Source of the DNA: Tetrahymena thermophila SB210
Lineage: Eukaryota > Ciliophora > Oligohymenophorea > Hymenostomatida > Tetrahymenidae
Reading direction: 5' to 3'
DNA length: 64,000 nt
Assembly: GCF_000189635.1 (NCBI RefSeq)
Contig: NW_002476365.1
Coordinates: 558,001-622,000, forward strand
Shown: in pieces, positions 24,731 to 38,075 of the stretch
Layout: every line of letters starts with the position of its first letter
How positions within the stretch are numbered: position 1 is the first letter of the stretch
Notes under the pieces: generated by a model
Databases searched by the model: none
What the model was told of the DNA's origin: nothing
Seen by the model: only the letters and a program-made list of their open reading frames with translations
Program-made: the position numbers and the translations under genes

Positions 24731-27700
24731 ATGGATTATTAAATGATCATGTAAGGGGCAGCTATCAATGAGCAAAGTCTTTTGCAATTCGAGTAGCTCT
24801 GCCAGACTACCATCAACCATGCAGATAAGGTTTTATATTATTTTAAATTAGGTTAAGCCATTTTAGGTGCTCACTTTACTTCTTTATAAAATTTGCACAA
24901 ACAAAGAGACACTTATTGTCTCTTTTAATAATTAAAGTGAGAAGATTGATAAATGGCCAATTTAAAAATAATAAATAAATATTTTAAATAGTAAAAAGCA
25001 TATGCAGCAATAACATTTTATTAATTAAAATAGGATAATTTGAAAGTTAATGAATACTTAATGAATTTCTTGTGCAATTGGAATAATTGGCCTTAAATTT
25101 AGTATTTTATGCAAAATGTGAAAAATGAAATTACTCTTTTTGTTATAATTGAGTAATATGCTAAAATTTTTATGAACTCTACTAAATTTGAAAATAAACC
25201 TATGGAAATAATAATAGAATAAGACAAAGTATTGACAGGTTAAGCTTAAATTGCATAAAGTTTAATGAATTTCTTTGTAGAATTCTTCATCAGCAGACTT
25301 GATAAACTTTCAAATCTTATTTAGCGTTCATTCTACCATTCAATTTCTCATTTAGTCCGCCAAAACTGGTTTAATATGGACTAGCCTGCTATCTAAATCA
25401 TCAAACCAATAATAGATAACTTCTTCAATAACGATATTAAACTAACTAAAGTCGGCCTCAAACTTCTTGACGAAATTGTCCAAAGTATTATTACTTACAG
25501 TTACTATACTTCTTACTTAGAATATCGTAAAACAATGATAAACTTTTAAAGGTAAATATAATTAAAGAATTCATTTAAATTAGACAAAAAAAAAATCTAA
25601 TCCAATAATTATTTAAAAAGAGGTGTTTATTATTATTTATTCATGATTTTATGGCTTTATTAAAATGCAATAAATGAAATTATTTTATTCTAAAACTATT
25701 TTATATAAATTATAGATCTACTTTACATAAAATTCTTGAAGTCTCAGTAAAGGAATTAAGAAAAGCTTTCATCGAAGGATATTTAAATAGTCCAGTTAAT
25801 ACCGAGGCTATTTAGCTCATGTTCAGATGTATGAGCTACAATTTCTCTTTGTCCTTTTTTGAAATCGAAGTTGATCCTGAACCTAGAGACTTAACTATTA
25901 TAGCTGTAAAAAAAATTATCAAACAAATAAATTCTTAAATTGAAAAAAAAAAACTTTTATTTTTAGCATTAAATTTAAAAAATATAAATCTTATTCCTTA
26001 TCAAAAAAATAGTTTCCTGATAAATTTGAGTTCCTATTTGCTGATTTAGACTTCATAAGCATGCTTATTTTAAATATGTTTATGACTTTTAAGAATGGTA
26101 ACTCAGAATTAGCCATGATTGTAAGATATTTTTTAAGGGAAAATTTAAATAATTAGTTTTATGAATAATTTACAGATGCTCAAAACAGTTGGTAAAATAA
26201 TCTCAACAAGATAAAGTGTTTTCTTATCTCTAGAAGTTAAGTAGAAGTTTAGAGAAATAATTTTTGAAGGCATAACTACTTTACTCAACATGAGATACTA
26301 AGAGAGAATGGAAAGCGAATATTATCAAGAAGTATTAGAGCTTAACTTCAGAATGATTGTAACTCTAAATTTAAAACTATTTATTTCAATATATATAAAT
26401 ACATGTTTTTATTTTTAGTCAAACTTCAATGTGAGTACTCTATTTGCTCATTAACAGCTTTTCTGTGATTGGATTAAAAGCTTGATTGAGTTCTAAAAGA
26501 TGTTGATTCAAACTGAAAGGCTACAAGTAAAAGATGATAATATCTTAATTAAAAATATTGAATTATGGAATAAAATAACAATGGACTTACAAATGTATGG
26601 ATCATATGAGGCCCAAGATTACATAACCGATACGTAGTTAATTAATTAAATAATTGATTAAATAAATAAAAAAATAAGACATTTATTTATTAATCAATTA
26701 CTTTATGTAAAATAAAAATTTATTGAATTTTTTAAAAATAAATAGCAATTTCAATAACCTTTACATTAATTTCATGTCGAATGAACCGTCTACACTTCTA
26801 AACTATAAGAGGAGATTAGAAGACCCTGTTAAGTATTATTTTGTTTAATAGCTTCTATTTAGTAATTATTGTGTTTAAAAAGTAGAGAATAAACTACAAG
26901 ACTAAAAATTGAACAAAAAGATGTTGATTAGATTAAAAGAATAGCAATTGAATTCTTTTATCAAATATTTGAGACAACTTTCAAATCTCACCATGTTATT
27001 CCTAAAGATGTTTCATTTAAGAGTAAAATAAGTCTGTCTAAGAATGTTTAAAATATTTAATTTTTTTACAAAAAGGTCACAAATCTTTCAAAAAGCAATT
27101 TATCAGATTCTTCGAGCCTTATTATGATCTATTTTGGTGGTCTTAAGGAAATTGCATTAAAGCTTTAAGTGTTTATTTTGATGAGATTCTCTAAAATTAC
27201 ATCGGTAGTGTGAAGAATGGCTAACCTGTTCCAGAAATAGTCAGTGAAAAATTAATCTTAGCCCTAAATTTGATAAGCAATATAGTGCTAAATATTAATC
27301 AAGTTGAATCTAATCCATACTTATTTGAAGAAAGCTAGGAGGAGCTATTTGCTATAGAGGGATAATTACTTTCTTATGTCTGGAAGTTAATTGAGTATTC
27401 AGTTTAATTCAATCACCCAACATTTGTAAATAGATTAAATTTGTTTTATTCACAAAATAAAAAAATTAATTATTCATATTAAAAACAGGATAGAAATCTC
27501 AAAATGGTTGAACTGTCATATTTAGTTTTTATTGAACAATATTTATCAATAACGATTGATGGTAATAAATTTTTTAAGAAACATAAATATTTAATCATAA
27601 TTTTTTATAAAAAAAGAACTTGAAATCCCACAAGATAATCCTAAATCAATTACATGCTCTAGAAGAGTATTTATTTGCTTTTAAATTAATATTAATTATA

Positions 27701-29703
27701 ATTTTTTTTAAATGGTTTTTCATTTTCAATTAAAGTTTTACAGAAAGATGATAAAGGAATTTGGAATCGATGCTGATTATAATAAAATTCTTCATATTTC
27801 TTTAGTCAAATTGTTTTCGAATACTAAACACTTTGATGCTGATATCCTTGACTATTCCCTTTATTTGGCTAGGTTTTTCTTCATGAGACTTAAGAAAAAC
27901 TTTTCAAGAGAAAAGTTTAAAAATTTTTAATGCTTAGAGATAGTTACTCAGTTTATTTAATAGGTAGTTTATTTATTTATTTAAAGAATATAAAAAAAAT
28001 TTTAATCTTAATTCATAAGATTGACTTCACTTCTCTAAGCTCTGCAACTTTTAGTAAGAACAGAACTAAAATATATGAAATAGTAGCTCTCATTTGGATT
28101 GATGATTTCTATGATAATTATCTTTAAGCTTCTGAAAATGTTTACAAGTAAGTAAAGTAAACACTTGTAAACGGTATCAACAGAGTAAAAATTTTTAAAA
28201 GCAAATAAATCCTTAATGGTTTCTATTAAAAAATAGGAAAGCTTAATGAAATATCTCAGAGATTTGATAGGCCTTAACAATTGTATAGAAATAGCAAAGA
28301 TATTTAGATTCTATTTCAAGCATATGTAATTATAATCCTTTTGTATTAAATTCAAATATCTTTATTTAAATAGATATGGCGATTTGGCTATGATCTTCCA
28401 AAATATGCAATAATTTTTCCATGATAATGAAGTTATGAAAGTTGTTTTAGATTTTGGTAACTCTTTAACTTTCAATAAAGCTCAAAGACTAAACCACGAA
28501 AGCAATTCTCCAATAGGCTACTAAATATTTTAGTTATTCAGCACATTCCTTTCCTAATACTCAAGATATCTTTTAAGTAAGCTTTAGGTATAGAATAGAA
28601 AAGTACTCAACATAGAAGAATAGTAATTTAATTTTATTTAAGACTTTCCTTGTTATTTATTATAATTTCAATAAAAAAGCTCCAAGTTAATTTATAAAAT
28701 ATTTAAAATTCTAAACGATTTCTTGAAAGGAAATTATGTTAATCTATCAACCTTCCCAATGTTCGGAGACTCTTCTATAAAAGATTATCTTCATTCATTC
28801 CTTGATTTGACATATGTTGTGAACGTTGACTTTTAGGTAATTTAAATTAGAAAAACTCATTTTAATACAAATATTTTATTTACTATGATTATTATAAATT
28901 AAATATAGCAATATCCAAAATACCAAGAAAGTATGATAGAAAATTTGCATGTGTTGACTGATATGGCAATAGAGGTTCTATTTGCAAATTTAGAAATAAA
29001 CTATGTCTCAAAAGTAACATTTCTTTTTTATTTTAGAATTTTAACTTAAATATTTTTATTTCAGCTGCTTGAAGTCTGCTTGATGTAAACAAATATTTTC
29101 TGTGATTTGCAAGCAAAGACAAACGAATAACAATTTGCTCTTTAGCTCCCCTAAGTAACAAGACTCTAAGATGTTGTATTAAATATAATAAAATACATAG
29201 TAGAAGAGATATAAATAAATTGTTTTAGTACTCCTATTATAGAGCAAAATATTAGAAACTTTTTAATGAGCTCTAATGAAATAATTTAATCCCTTTTGAA
29301 TATGTTTGTTGATTTGATTCTCACAAACATAAAAAACCCTCGTTTGACAAACAGTGCTAGTAAACTCTTGTTCTATCTATATTTGATTGATACCAAGGTA
29401 ATTATTTCCCAATCACCTTTCATAAATAATATATTAAAATCTAAATTTTAAAAAGTATGTTGAACTACTCGGATAGCACATCATCACTAAATTATGTTAG
29501 AGCATTGTTGAAGGGTAGTCTGTATAACAATAATATTTTACTATTTACGAAGGTAAATTAATTACAAAAACTAAATTTAAATTAAGCTTTTAAAATAAAA
29601 AAAAATAGGTGTAGAAAGAAAGTTAGAGGCAAATAATGAAGAAAAATTTGTTACAAACTTTAAAAATATACTTGGAAACATCAAAAAATAATTTAACAAT
29701 TGA
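24731..29703 (+). CDS. XPO7: Exportin-7-like importin-beta-family transport receptor
   Basis: Exportin-7 (RanBP16/17 family) binds RanGTP and carries proteins across the nuclear pore. The gene is broken by well over ten short introns, and I did not fix every boundary. Colinear similarity to XPO7 runs along the whole protein. It includes INHADKVLYYFKLGQAIL near the N-terminus, the helix SYLEYRKTMINFQRSTL, RRLEDPV, KFYRKMIKEFGIDADYNKIL (XPO7 has a KLYRRLSEVLG.. helix there) and LKGNYVNLSTFPMFGDSS (XPO7: GSYVNFGVFRLYGD). It ends YVELLGQHIITKLCQSI...VERKLEANNEEKFVTNFKNI, stop TGA 29701-29703. HEAT-like amphipathic helices occur throughout, with no membrane segment. The start is the first Met of the first coding exon. 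Xpo4 is the main alternative, but the GNYVN and LYRR-type blocks favour Xpo7. Confidence 0.78.
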
Positions 29704-31086
29704 AAGTAAGAGTTTAAAAATTTTTTCTATAAACTCTTTTAAGAATTTTATCAAAGTAACTTATAAATAAATAAATTAAACAACAAATAAAATAAAAATA
29801 AATAATTTTAATTTAAATTTAAATTTTCAAATGTAAGTTTTTTAACTAAGTTAGATAAAAATAATTGCAATAACAAACATATAATCCAACTAGTTATTGA
29901 ATTAATTTTGTCTTAACATAACTTATCATCAACTATGTATTATATATTTCAATATCTCCTAAATCTTTTTGTAAACAAAAGCAAAATAGACTCACTTAAA
30001 ATTTACATTAAAATTTATTTTTTAAATAATTCTCTATTTTAATAAATTTAATTTCCAAGCCTAATTTTTCAAGCTTTTAAAATTGATTTGATCATTTTTT
30101 TAATTAAAAATAATTAAATTTACTCTTTGAAAATTAAAAGCTATAAATGTGTAAAAATTTTTACCATTCATTTACAATCTAATATAATTATATTACAATA
30201 TAAGCTAAATATTTGGAAACAAATAAAAAAAATTCAAATCCACTTAAAATATTTAATTTTTTAATTAGAATCATAATTTTGCTATTTAAACTCTTCAAAA
30301 TTTGAAAATTAGTTTTTTATTCAACGTTTTATATTATTGAAAATCATTAAATTTATTCTTTATTATAAATCTATTAATATTTTTATAGTTAATTTTATTA
30401 TTTATTTCAATACTAAAAAAATCAAGAAAAAATAATCCAAATTGAAATAAATCTATATTTATAACTAACTATATATTTTAAGGATCATAACAAATTTTTA
30501 TTATTTAAACTATCAAACTCTTCAATTGGTTTAATTGTTCTTTTTCATTATTCAAAATCATAAATTAATTTAGTTTTTATAATAATTTTAATTATTTATA
30601 CTTATAAATATATTTAATCTCTTACTAATCATTTTATTATTCACTTTTCAAAAATAAGTTTAAAATTTTTGTAAAAAAGTGAAAAATGATTGCAAGAAAT
30701 AAGTAAACATATATTCATTTTTATAAGTAAATCATATATTTTATTCGAATGATAATCAAATTTTCACTGATAAGATTCTTGAAATTATAAAATTGGATTT
30801 TATTCTACCTTTTTAGCTTTTGAAAAACTTTATTTATTATAATTTTTTTTGATAATAATAATAATCACTAAGTATCTGCTATAATTTATAATAATTTACA
30901 AAAATTGTTGATCATATAATTTTTTTCTATATTTAATTTTTTATTTCTTTTCAAAAAATTAAAATCAGGATTTATAAAAACTTCTATCTATAATCAAAAA
31001 AATATTAAAAATTTTAAAGCATAAATAACCAAAACGTAAATTTTAAGTTTAGTTAATATCAAATTACAAAAAGCGAAAAAATAAAA
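29704..31086. other. Intergenic spacer with possible degenerate repeats
   Basis: About 1.4 kb of extremely AT-rich DNA between two plus-strand genes. Weak direct similarity exists between about 30265-30350 and 30480-30570 (shared ATCATAA..TTTAAACT.T and TTATTCAA..TCAT.AAT), hinting at a period near 210 bp. There is no coding frame or RNA gene. Confidence 0.45.
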
Positions 31087-33262
31087 ATGGTAAAGGAAGG
31101 ATAATAAAAATAGGAAATTAGCAAGAGCACATCTTCTGAACAGTCAAATGTATTTTTAATTTTTTATATATTTTTACATTTTCCATTTAATTATTGACAA
31201 AATGTCGCTATTTGCTTAAGAGGCTTTTACTTTTTTATGAGATCATTTTTATTTATAATTATTTATTATTTTACTTTATTGATAGAAAGAAGAGATTTAG
31301 CCCTCAAGAAATGATAGTGACCAAAGCGGTACTAAAACTAATCCTATTGAGACTGAGTTAGCTTAGCAATAATCAGTAGAAACAAACAATGCAGCTAATG
31401 AAGGAGATGTATAAAAAATTGAAAAAATTCCTAGCTCAGAAAAAGTTTAGAAAACTGAATAGAACATTCAAAAGCAAAGCTCCCAATTTAATGATGAGAA
31501 AGGAGGAGATAGTTCTCTAAAAGCAAATACTTCATAGAAAATTGAGCAAAATTTGAATTCAGCTTTCTCAGCTATGGGAGGATTTATGTCTGGAATCATA
31601 AATAAGGTGTAGCAAGGAGCGTCTTCTAGCTTAGGATAAAATTAATCTACTTTGCATCGTCGTCAGAAAAACGAAGATTTCATTCAAGAGAGAGAAGTTT
31701 TAATGCAATCTGCTTAGAATAGAAAAAGCTCTGTCTATTCTCTGTTGAAAGAATGGGATTAAGCAAGAATTAATTCTTTAAATATCCACAGAAATATCAT
31801 AGAAAGTATCTTGGGAAGAGTTGACTAGAGGATGAAGGCAAGCTAAGAAAATTTAACAGGTATTACTCTTTTCATTAAAGTGATTGTAGATTAAATTAAA
31901 AATGCAGCATCAGTCAACCTCCCAAGTATATCTAATGGCCATATCTATAAGGCTATCTATGATAAAATCTATGAAGCTATTCATAAATTTGAAAACAGCA
32001 CTTTAGAAATGAAGAAAAAAGCACTCACTTTTCATGAAAAAGTTGAAGTAGAAATTCACTAAGGATTAATAGCTGCAGAAGCTGAGCATTATTCAAATAC
32101 CATAGCAACTATACGCACTAATTTGCTTAACTTAAAACGCTCACTACATGAGTAATAATTAAAAGTTACGCGTAAAAGCATCAAAGTGAAAGATGTCTAC
32201 ACACATAACTCTGACTCTTCAAAGAAACCAAAGAAAGATTTTCAAAAGTCATTATATTCTTTTCTTTTAGCATGCCAGGATTTTAGAGATCTTCAAATAA
32301 TTTTGGCTAAAGCCACTGTTGGATTTTGGAAAAAGTCTATTGAACTCGAAAAGCAACGTTCAAAAGCAGTACAAAAGATAGTTACCGATTTCATTCATCT
32401 TCACTAAACCTATGTAGTAGAACAGGGACTTCCTACTTATTTTACTTAGGATTTAGTTTAAACACTACAATAATAAGTGGTAACAGATGAATTTATTATA
32501 AATCATATGGATTTTAATTCTATCATCTCCCCTGAAGATTAAATCTACATCTCAACACAGTTAAAAAAGCCTAAAAAAATAACTGTTCCAGCTCAAATTT
32601 CTTCTGAAGGAAAGTAAGAAGTAGCTGAATAAGGAATTTATGACATATCAATTTAGGAAGTCTATCATTTCTTGACAAAAATTTAATATCCTCAATTTGA
32701 TGACACAGGTCTTGCTCACAAAAAAATGCAAGTCTAGAGAGAATTCCCTAAAGAGCATTTCAAAAACACTACAATTTTGATCACGCCTGACTCATTCTTA
32801 TTATGCTATGACGAATAAACTTAGTAGAATAATCAAAATCCTCAACATTAGTCATAGCAACCACAATAACAATAACAATAACAATAACAATAACAATAAC
32901 AATAGCAACAACATTCTTAGGATTAAGAAGAAGAGCAGAAAGAATAACCAAAATAGGAATAACAATAATCTAAAGAACATCAAGGCTAGGAAGAAATTAA
33001 GAGAGTTAGAACTTCAAGTACATAAATAGAAGACGAATAATATTAAAGATTATTTTATTAGCGTTAGCCTGACTATTAAATGCAAATCTAGCAAATTACA
33101 TTAAAAAGAAATGGATTAGCACTTGATTTAAAATCTAGTTCAAAATCTAGTTTCATACAATTATTGTATCCCTCAAGTGAAATAAAGTTCCTTTTTAAAA
33201 CTTCAGACCAAATGGAAGAATTTATCTAAATAATACAAGCCTTAGAAGAAATCTCAGATTGA
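31087..33262 (+). CDS. Helical BAR-like protein with PH-like domain interrupted by polyglutamine
   Basis: Exons 31087-31149 and 31286-33262 give 679 aa. After a disordered, Gln/Ser-rich N-terminus (about 150 residues) comes a long helical region (about 190-430) with the size and pattern of a BAR/F-BAR domain, for example LLKEWDQARINSLNIHRNII and GFWKKSIELEKQRSKAVQKI. The C-terminus resembles a PH domain. Its first strands (NTTILITPDSFLLCYDE) are separated by a Gln-rich insert from the rest (QITLKRNGLALDLKS ... FLFKTSDQMEEFIQIIQAL, the usual final helix). A membrane-curvature or endocytic adaptor is inferred; no catalytic motif is present. The polyQ is written mainly as alternating CAA and TAA codons (about 32865-32912). 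Domain names rest on pattern only. Confidence 0.75.
32864..32917 (+). repeat. (CAATAA)n repeat coding polyglutamine
   Basis: About eight CAATAA units followed by CAATAGCAACAA inside the coding sequence. In the ciliate code this is an uninterrupted Gln tract; in the standard code it would be a string of stops. It lies inside the proposed PH-like domain. Confidence 0.85.
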
Positions 33263-34093
33263 ATAATTTATTAAAACAGCTAATTGAAAAAAGCATTTTA
33301 ATTATCTAATAAAATATTCATTTGCATATTATATATTAAATATTTGTTTACTATCATTTAATCCTAAAAATAAAAAAAATATTATCTCTTTGAAAATTTT
33401 ATTTTTTTTATACTTTAGTTTATCTGCCTTACATGTGTTTCTTTATCTTTCATAAAATATTCTTTATTCAAAAAAATTATTTTTGATAAAATTTTATATT
33501 TTTAGCAAAAAACTCTACGAATTAACGAGGTTTTACAGTAAATAAATTGAAAATTAATTATAATGATAGTTTGAGCTGAAATAGACAAAAATCAAATTAT
33601 TTTATTTACTCTCAATTTAAAATTATCTGATTAGATTTATTTGTTTACACAGATATTAATTTTTAAAATGAAAAATTAAAATCCAAAATAATTCATTTGT
33701 GTTTTTTTGTTTAAAAAATATAAAATAGAATATTTTGTATTATATAAAGCTGGTAAGTTAGTAAATAATAATTTATTTAAACTTAACTTTTTTGTCTATT
33801 TAGAGATTATATCATTTACATAAACTATTCGTAATCAAAAAGTAACTTTGAAAAACTATTACTAAAGTAATGCTATACGTATTTACCACTAATTTAGCAA
33901 ACATGTAACATATAAATATAATTGCGTCATTTGCAAATTTTCTTTGTAAATTAAATTAATATTTTTGAATATAATTTAAATATATGCAAAAGAACTATTT
34001 AATATAAAACTAAGAGTAAAACTAAACAAACATAACATAAAAAACTTGATAAATTATTAAGCAACTAAAATTTTGGAAAAATAAATTATAAAT
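33263..34093. other. Intergenic spacer
   Basis: About 0.8 kb of AT-rich sequence between plus-strand genes. I see nothing in it beyond homopolymer runs; it presumably holds the promoter of the four-helix membrane protein gene. Confidence 0.55.
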
Positions 34094-34675
34094 ATGAAAG
34101 AAGAGAGTCCTTTTTTAAAGTGTGTTATATCCTTGTTAATATTTTTTAGTGCGACTCATGGAATTTTAGAAATGTAATACTTTATTTGGAATATCTAAGA
34201 TGGAAGTTCTTTAAAAACACTTTCGAGAATGTATACTTCATAAAATGTGCCTTATGAAAACAGGTGCTACTTTTGGCTATTGTAGAACTTTATGATGTTA
34301 TCTAACTTTGTACTACTAATATTATTCATAGGATTTATATTCATGAAAAATCTAAAATGGCTCTATACAGGAATTGCAATTAGTTTTTTCAAGCTAACAT
34401 TGTCTGTAATTTGGTTAGCTCTTCTTTCTTCATCTTTTATAGAATAATCTTTGTAGAATTAAGTAGCTTGTGATAAATTATTGATATAAAATGAAGGTTA
34501 CTAAACGAACTCCTGCATAATTAATGATCTCTTTCTACTGGAAAGGAAATTAGTAGTCACAGTATCCTTAATTTAATTAATTATTTGTATTATTACTCCT
34601 TCTTATATCAAACTTATTAAATATCAACTCCAAGAAAATGAACCTTTAATATTCAGCGAATCACTAATGCATTGA
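34094..34675 (+). CDS. Four-transmembrane-helix protein, tetraspanin-like topology
   Basis: A single exon encodes 193 aa. Hydrophobic segments lie at about residues 8-27 (LKCVISLLIFFSATHGILEM), 62-84 (NFMMLSNFVLLILFIGFIFM), 89-112 and 150-173 (VVTVSLIQLIICIITPSYI). Between helices 3 and 4 is a loop of about 35 residues with two Cys (VACDKLL and TNSCIIND); two short loops are polar. Topology resembles tetraspanin or other small four-helix proteins, but the CCG signature is absent, so I do not assign the family. The first Met is directly followed by a charged KEE and the first helix. The stop is TGA 34673-34675. Confidence 0.7.
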
Positions 34676-35407
34676 ATGATAAATATAATTGAGTACAATT
34701 TAAACAAGCTTAGTTTTTTGTACTCATAATAATTTTCCAAATACTTTAACTAAAAAAAAAATATCTCACTAATATAAAATTTAACAAATTAATCAATTAT
34801 AAATTATATAAAAAATAAAATTTATTCTACTTTATTTAATTATCTGTGCTATGTAAATGTCTATAAATGTATTTGATATTAAAAATGAATTAATTTATAC
34901 ATTTTTTTTAATTTTATGAAGAAAGAAAGAAAATTCTAATGTTTATTCGAATCTAATAAAATATTTAAAAGAAAAATAAATTATTCGTTTTCGATCTAAA
35001 ATTTTGTTTGATTTTTTTATTTCAAAAAAATACATTTATTTACTTTTAAATTTTAAAGTAGAGACAAGACAGATAGAAAGAAGATTTTATGAAAAAATGT
35101 TTGTTTGTATGAACTTAGATTTTTTTAATTGATTGATTTATTTATTTTTGCATAAAGATTTGCTAAAATGAAATTAATTTAGAATATATTCATCAAGTCA
35201 AATCAAAGAAACAAAGAAACAAACAAACCTAATTAAATGAATTAAATCAGATAGATTGTATATATTCATATAATCTAATGTTAATTACTTCAATTTAAAT
35301 TTATAATAATATATAAAATAAATAGATCTTTTTAGAAAACCTTCAATAAAAAAGAGAACTAGCACAAATAGATAAATAACATTTGGTTGTTTTACATATC
35401 AACTAAA
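34676..35407. other. Intergenic spacer
   Basis: About 0.7 kb of AT-rich sequence between plus-strand genes, with short GAAA and AAAC runs (34920, 35205-35228). No coding or RNA feature is seen. Confidence 0.55.
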
Positions 35408-36922
35408 ATGAAAAATCAAAAGTAGCCTCCAATTAGGAAAAGTGCAATTAATACTCCAAGCAATTAATCGGTGTATGCTTCTAGAAAGAATACATAGATG
35501 ATCAATTAAGCTGTTACTAAAGAGGAAATTGTATCACCATAGAAATAGAGTCAATTCTTTTAAGCTTAATAAGCTGAAAAAAATTAGTAGAGTGAGTAGT
35601 TACAGAAAGCAAATACTCATTCAAGCAGCAGGATAGAATATATTTAAAATACAAATAGTAGTTTGAATAATTTCGGACCATAAAATGATAGAACACCTGA
35701 GCACTAAAATAGTATTTCTAACTTAGAGGATTATAATTAGCAAATTAACTCATAGTATTATAATCCATAGCAAAATAATACCTCTGATCAGCAAGGAAAA
35801 AAGGTGCTGAAAACAATAAGATCAGAAGCTAAGATGTTTGAAGTAGCTTAGGGAAATGTTTAAAATATTGATTTCAATTACACAATTGTCGATAATTTAA
35901 TTGCTAAAAGAGGGTTTGCATAAGAAAAAATGGTACCTATGGAATTATTCTAAGAAACAATGCAATATTTTGAACGTAGATTAACAGGTATTGAGCAGAG
36001 GATTGAAGATAATGAACAATTAATCCATTTGAGTGATAGATTGCTGGAGTTGAGATCATTCAATCCAAACTCTAGTATCAGCTCTTCTTCGGGAGTTAAG
36101 GATAGATATAGCTAACAAATTTCTTATTATTAAGGATCTCAAATGAGCCCTACAGGATTTTCTGGTCTTAATTCTAATCAGGGCATGAATAATGGATTGA
36201 ATAGAGCAGGAACAGGCGATTTTATGACTTCAACATTTGGAAGTGCTTAAACTCAAAAAAACAGCGGTTATCCAGGAGTTGGAAATAGTGCACCGCCTAA
36301 ATAAACTGAAAGTAGGTATGAAGGAACTGATTTAAATAATTAATAAATTATGAATAACACAACAATAATGATGGATTTGAATACCAAAGTTGCTTTAATT
36401 GAAAAAAAGCTTACACAATTCGAAGATTTTAACAAAAGCATATTAACAGATATTGACAAAAAATTTGCTGATTACAGTAAAAAGTTTAATACATAAATTG
36501 ACAAATTCTTCAAAAATGCTGCCTAAAAATTTGAGTCGTACGGTGAAAAAGAACAAAAGATAAATATTTTTTAGGAAACGATACAACAAAAAATAGATTT
36601 AATGAATTAAACATTTTCCCTAAAGCAAGAAGAATTAGTTGTAAATAAAGAAGAATTGAATGACAATATCAAAACATTAAGTGCCCTAATTAGTAAATTA
36701 GAAAATAGAATTAATGAGCATTCTATTGATATTGAAGAAAATAAAACACTTATTAAAGGAATTGAAGATGATCTATTTATAATGCTTTAAAACTATAAAG
36801 ATTTATCTGAAGGAGTGCAAAAATATAGAAACTTCTCAGATGAAATTTCATATCTAAAGTAAAATATGACAAATATCCTTAAAAATACTAACATAAGTCC
36901 AATTCATTTATTCAAAAATTGA
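35408..36922 (+). CDS. Intronless coiled-coil protein, function unknown
   Basis: A single open frame of 504 codons, ATG 35408 to TGA 36920-36922. Residues 1-140 are Gln/Asn/Ser-rich and probably disordered. A conserved-looking segment at about 145-215 reads KTIRSEAKMFEVAQGNV ... NYTIVDNLIAKRGFAQEK ... MELFQETMQYFERRLTGIEQ, with a short coiled coil. A second disordered stretch (about 220-310, Gly/Ser/Asn) precedes a long C-terminal coiled coil (about 320-490: TKVALIEKKLTQFEDF, ELNDNIKTLSALISKLENRI). There is no membrane segment or enzyme motif. The architecture suits a cytoskeletal or basal-body component, but this is a guess. It is unusual here in lacking introns. Confidence 0.78.
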
Positions 36923-38075
36923 CCAAAAAACCAAACAAATAAATAAAAAAATAACTCAATCATAAACTAATATTTTCACTAAAAACCATATAAATTAAAT
37001 ACTAAATTCACTTACTAAAATTTTCTGTTTAAATTTTGATTAAATTTATGAAATATCGTGTAAATAATTATTACTTATCCATTACATAAAAGTATCACAA
37101 TTTTAAATAATAAATAAGCAGTATTTATATTTTTCTTTTAAAAAATTATGGAACAAATAAAAATTATATTCATAAAAAAAATAAAAATAAATACTTTAAT
37201 TTTTCATTTAGAAGTTTTATTTAATTTAAAAATGTAGTATCAATAACTATAATTTATGTATTTTAGTAGATTAAGATTGTCTTGATTAAGATATTTAATT
37301 TATGGAAAACTACAATATATTTTTTAGATAGTATAAATTTTAAATTAAAAAAATTTATTAAAATAACTTACAATTTAAGTTAAATAATTTTATGGTATTA
37401 CAGTAGAAATGTATTTAATTGAATTAAGTAATTTTTTATTTATCTTTTAATACTTTAAGGATATAGCTTGATTATCATAATTCAATTTCATTTTTTATTT
37501 TTACTTTTTACAAAAATATGTTTTTGATTACTAATTAAAAAAATTATAGTAGCTATTAAAAAAGTTAAGCTATTAGTTAATTAAGTAAAATAATTTAAAT
37601 TTTATAATAATATTTTTTAAAAATTAGAATAATAAACTAATAATTTGGATATGATAATTTAATCTATGAAATTTTTATTTAATAAAAATAATATTTAGAA
37701 AAAAATGAATTTTAAATTAATTTAAAAATAAAAATCGATTATTTAAATTTAAGCTTATGTTTTGTATTATTTATTAGAATAGCATATGTATGTATTTTCA
37801 TTTATATAAAATTAAGTTTTATTAGACAACATTTATTGAGCTATTTTAGGATTATATTATATTAGCATTTTTATTTAGCAAGATTGATAAATAATCTGAG
37901 TTTAGTTTATTTATCTTACTTTAAATTTTTCTGCTGTTTATTTAACCATATTTATGGATTTAGATGTGATACAAACACATTTAGGAGTTTTGAATATCTT
38001 AGTATCACTTAGTTACTGTGATTAGCAATTTCCTTACTAAATCTTCTAAGTAACTTTTTAATTTAAGAAAGATAG
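36923..38075. other. Spacer between convergent genes
   Basis: About 1.15 kb between the 3' ends of the coiled-coil gene (+) and the first AGC kinase (-). It is AT-rich, with no coding or RNA feature that I can support. Confidence 0.55.

Noticed and set aside
32808-33029. Frame with a polyasparagine run
   Set aside because: It is the shifted reading of the CAA-TAA polyglutamine tract in the PH-like gene.
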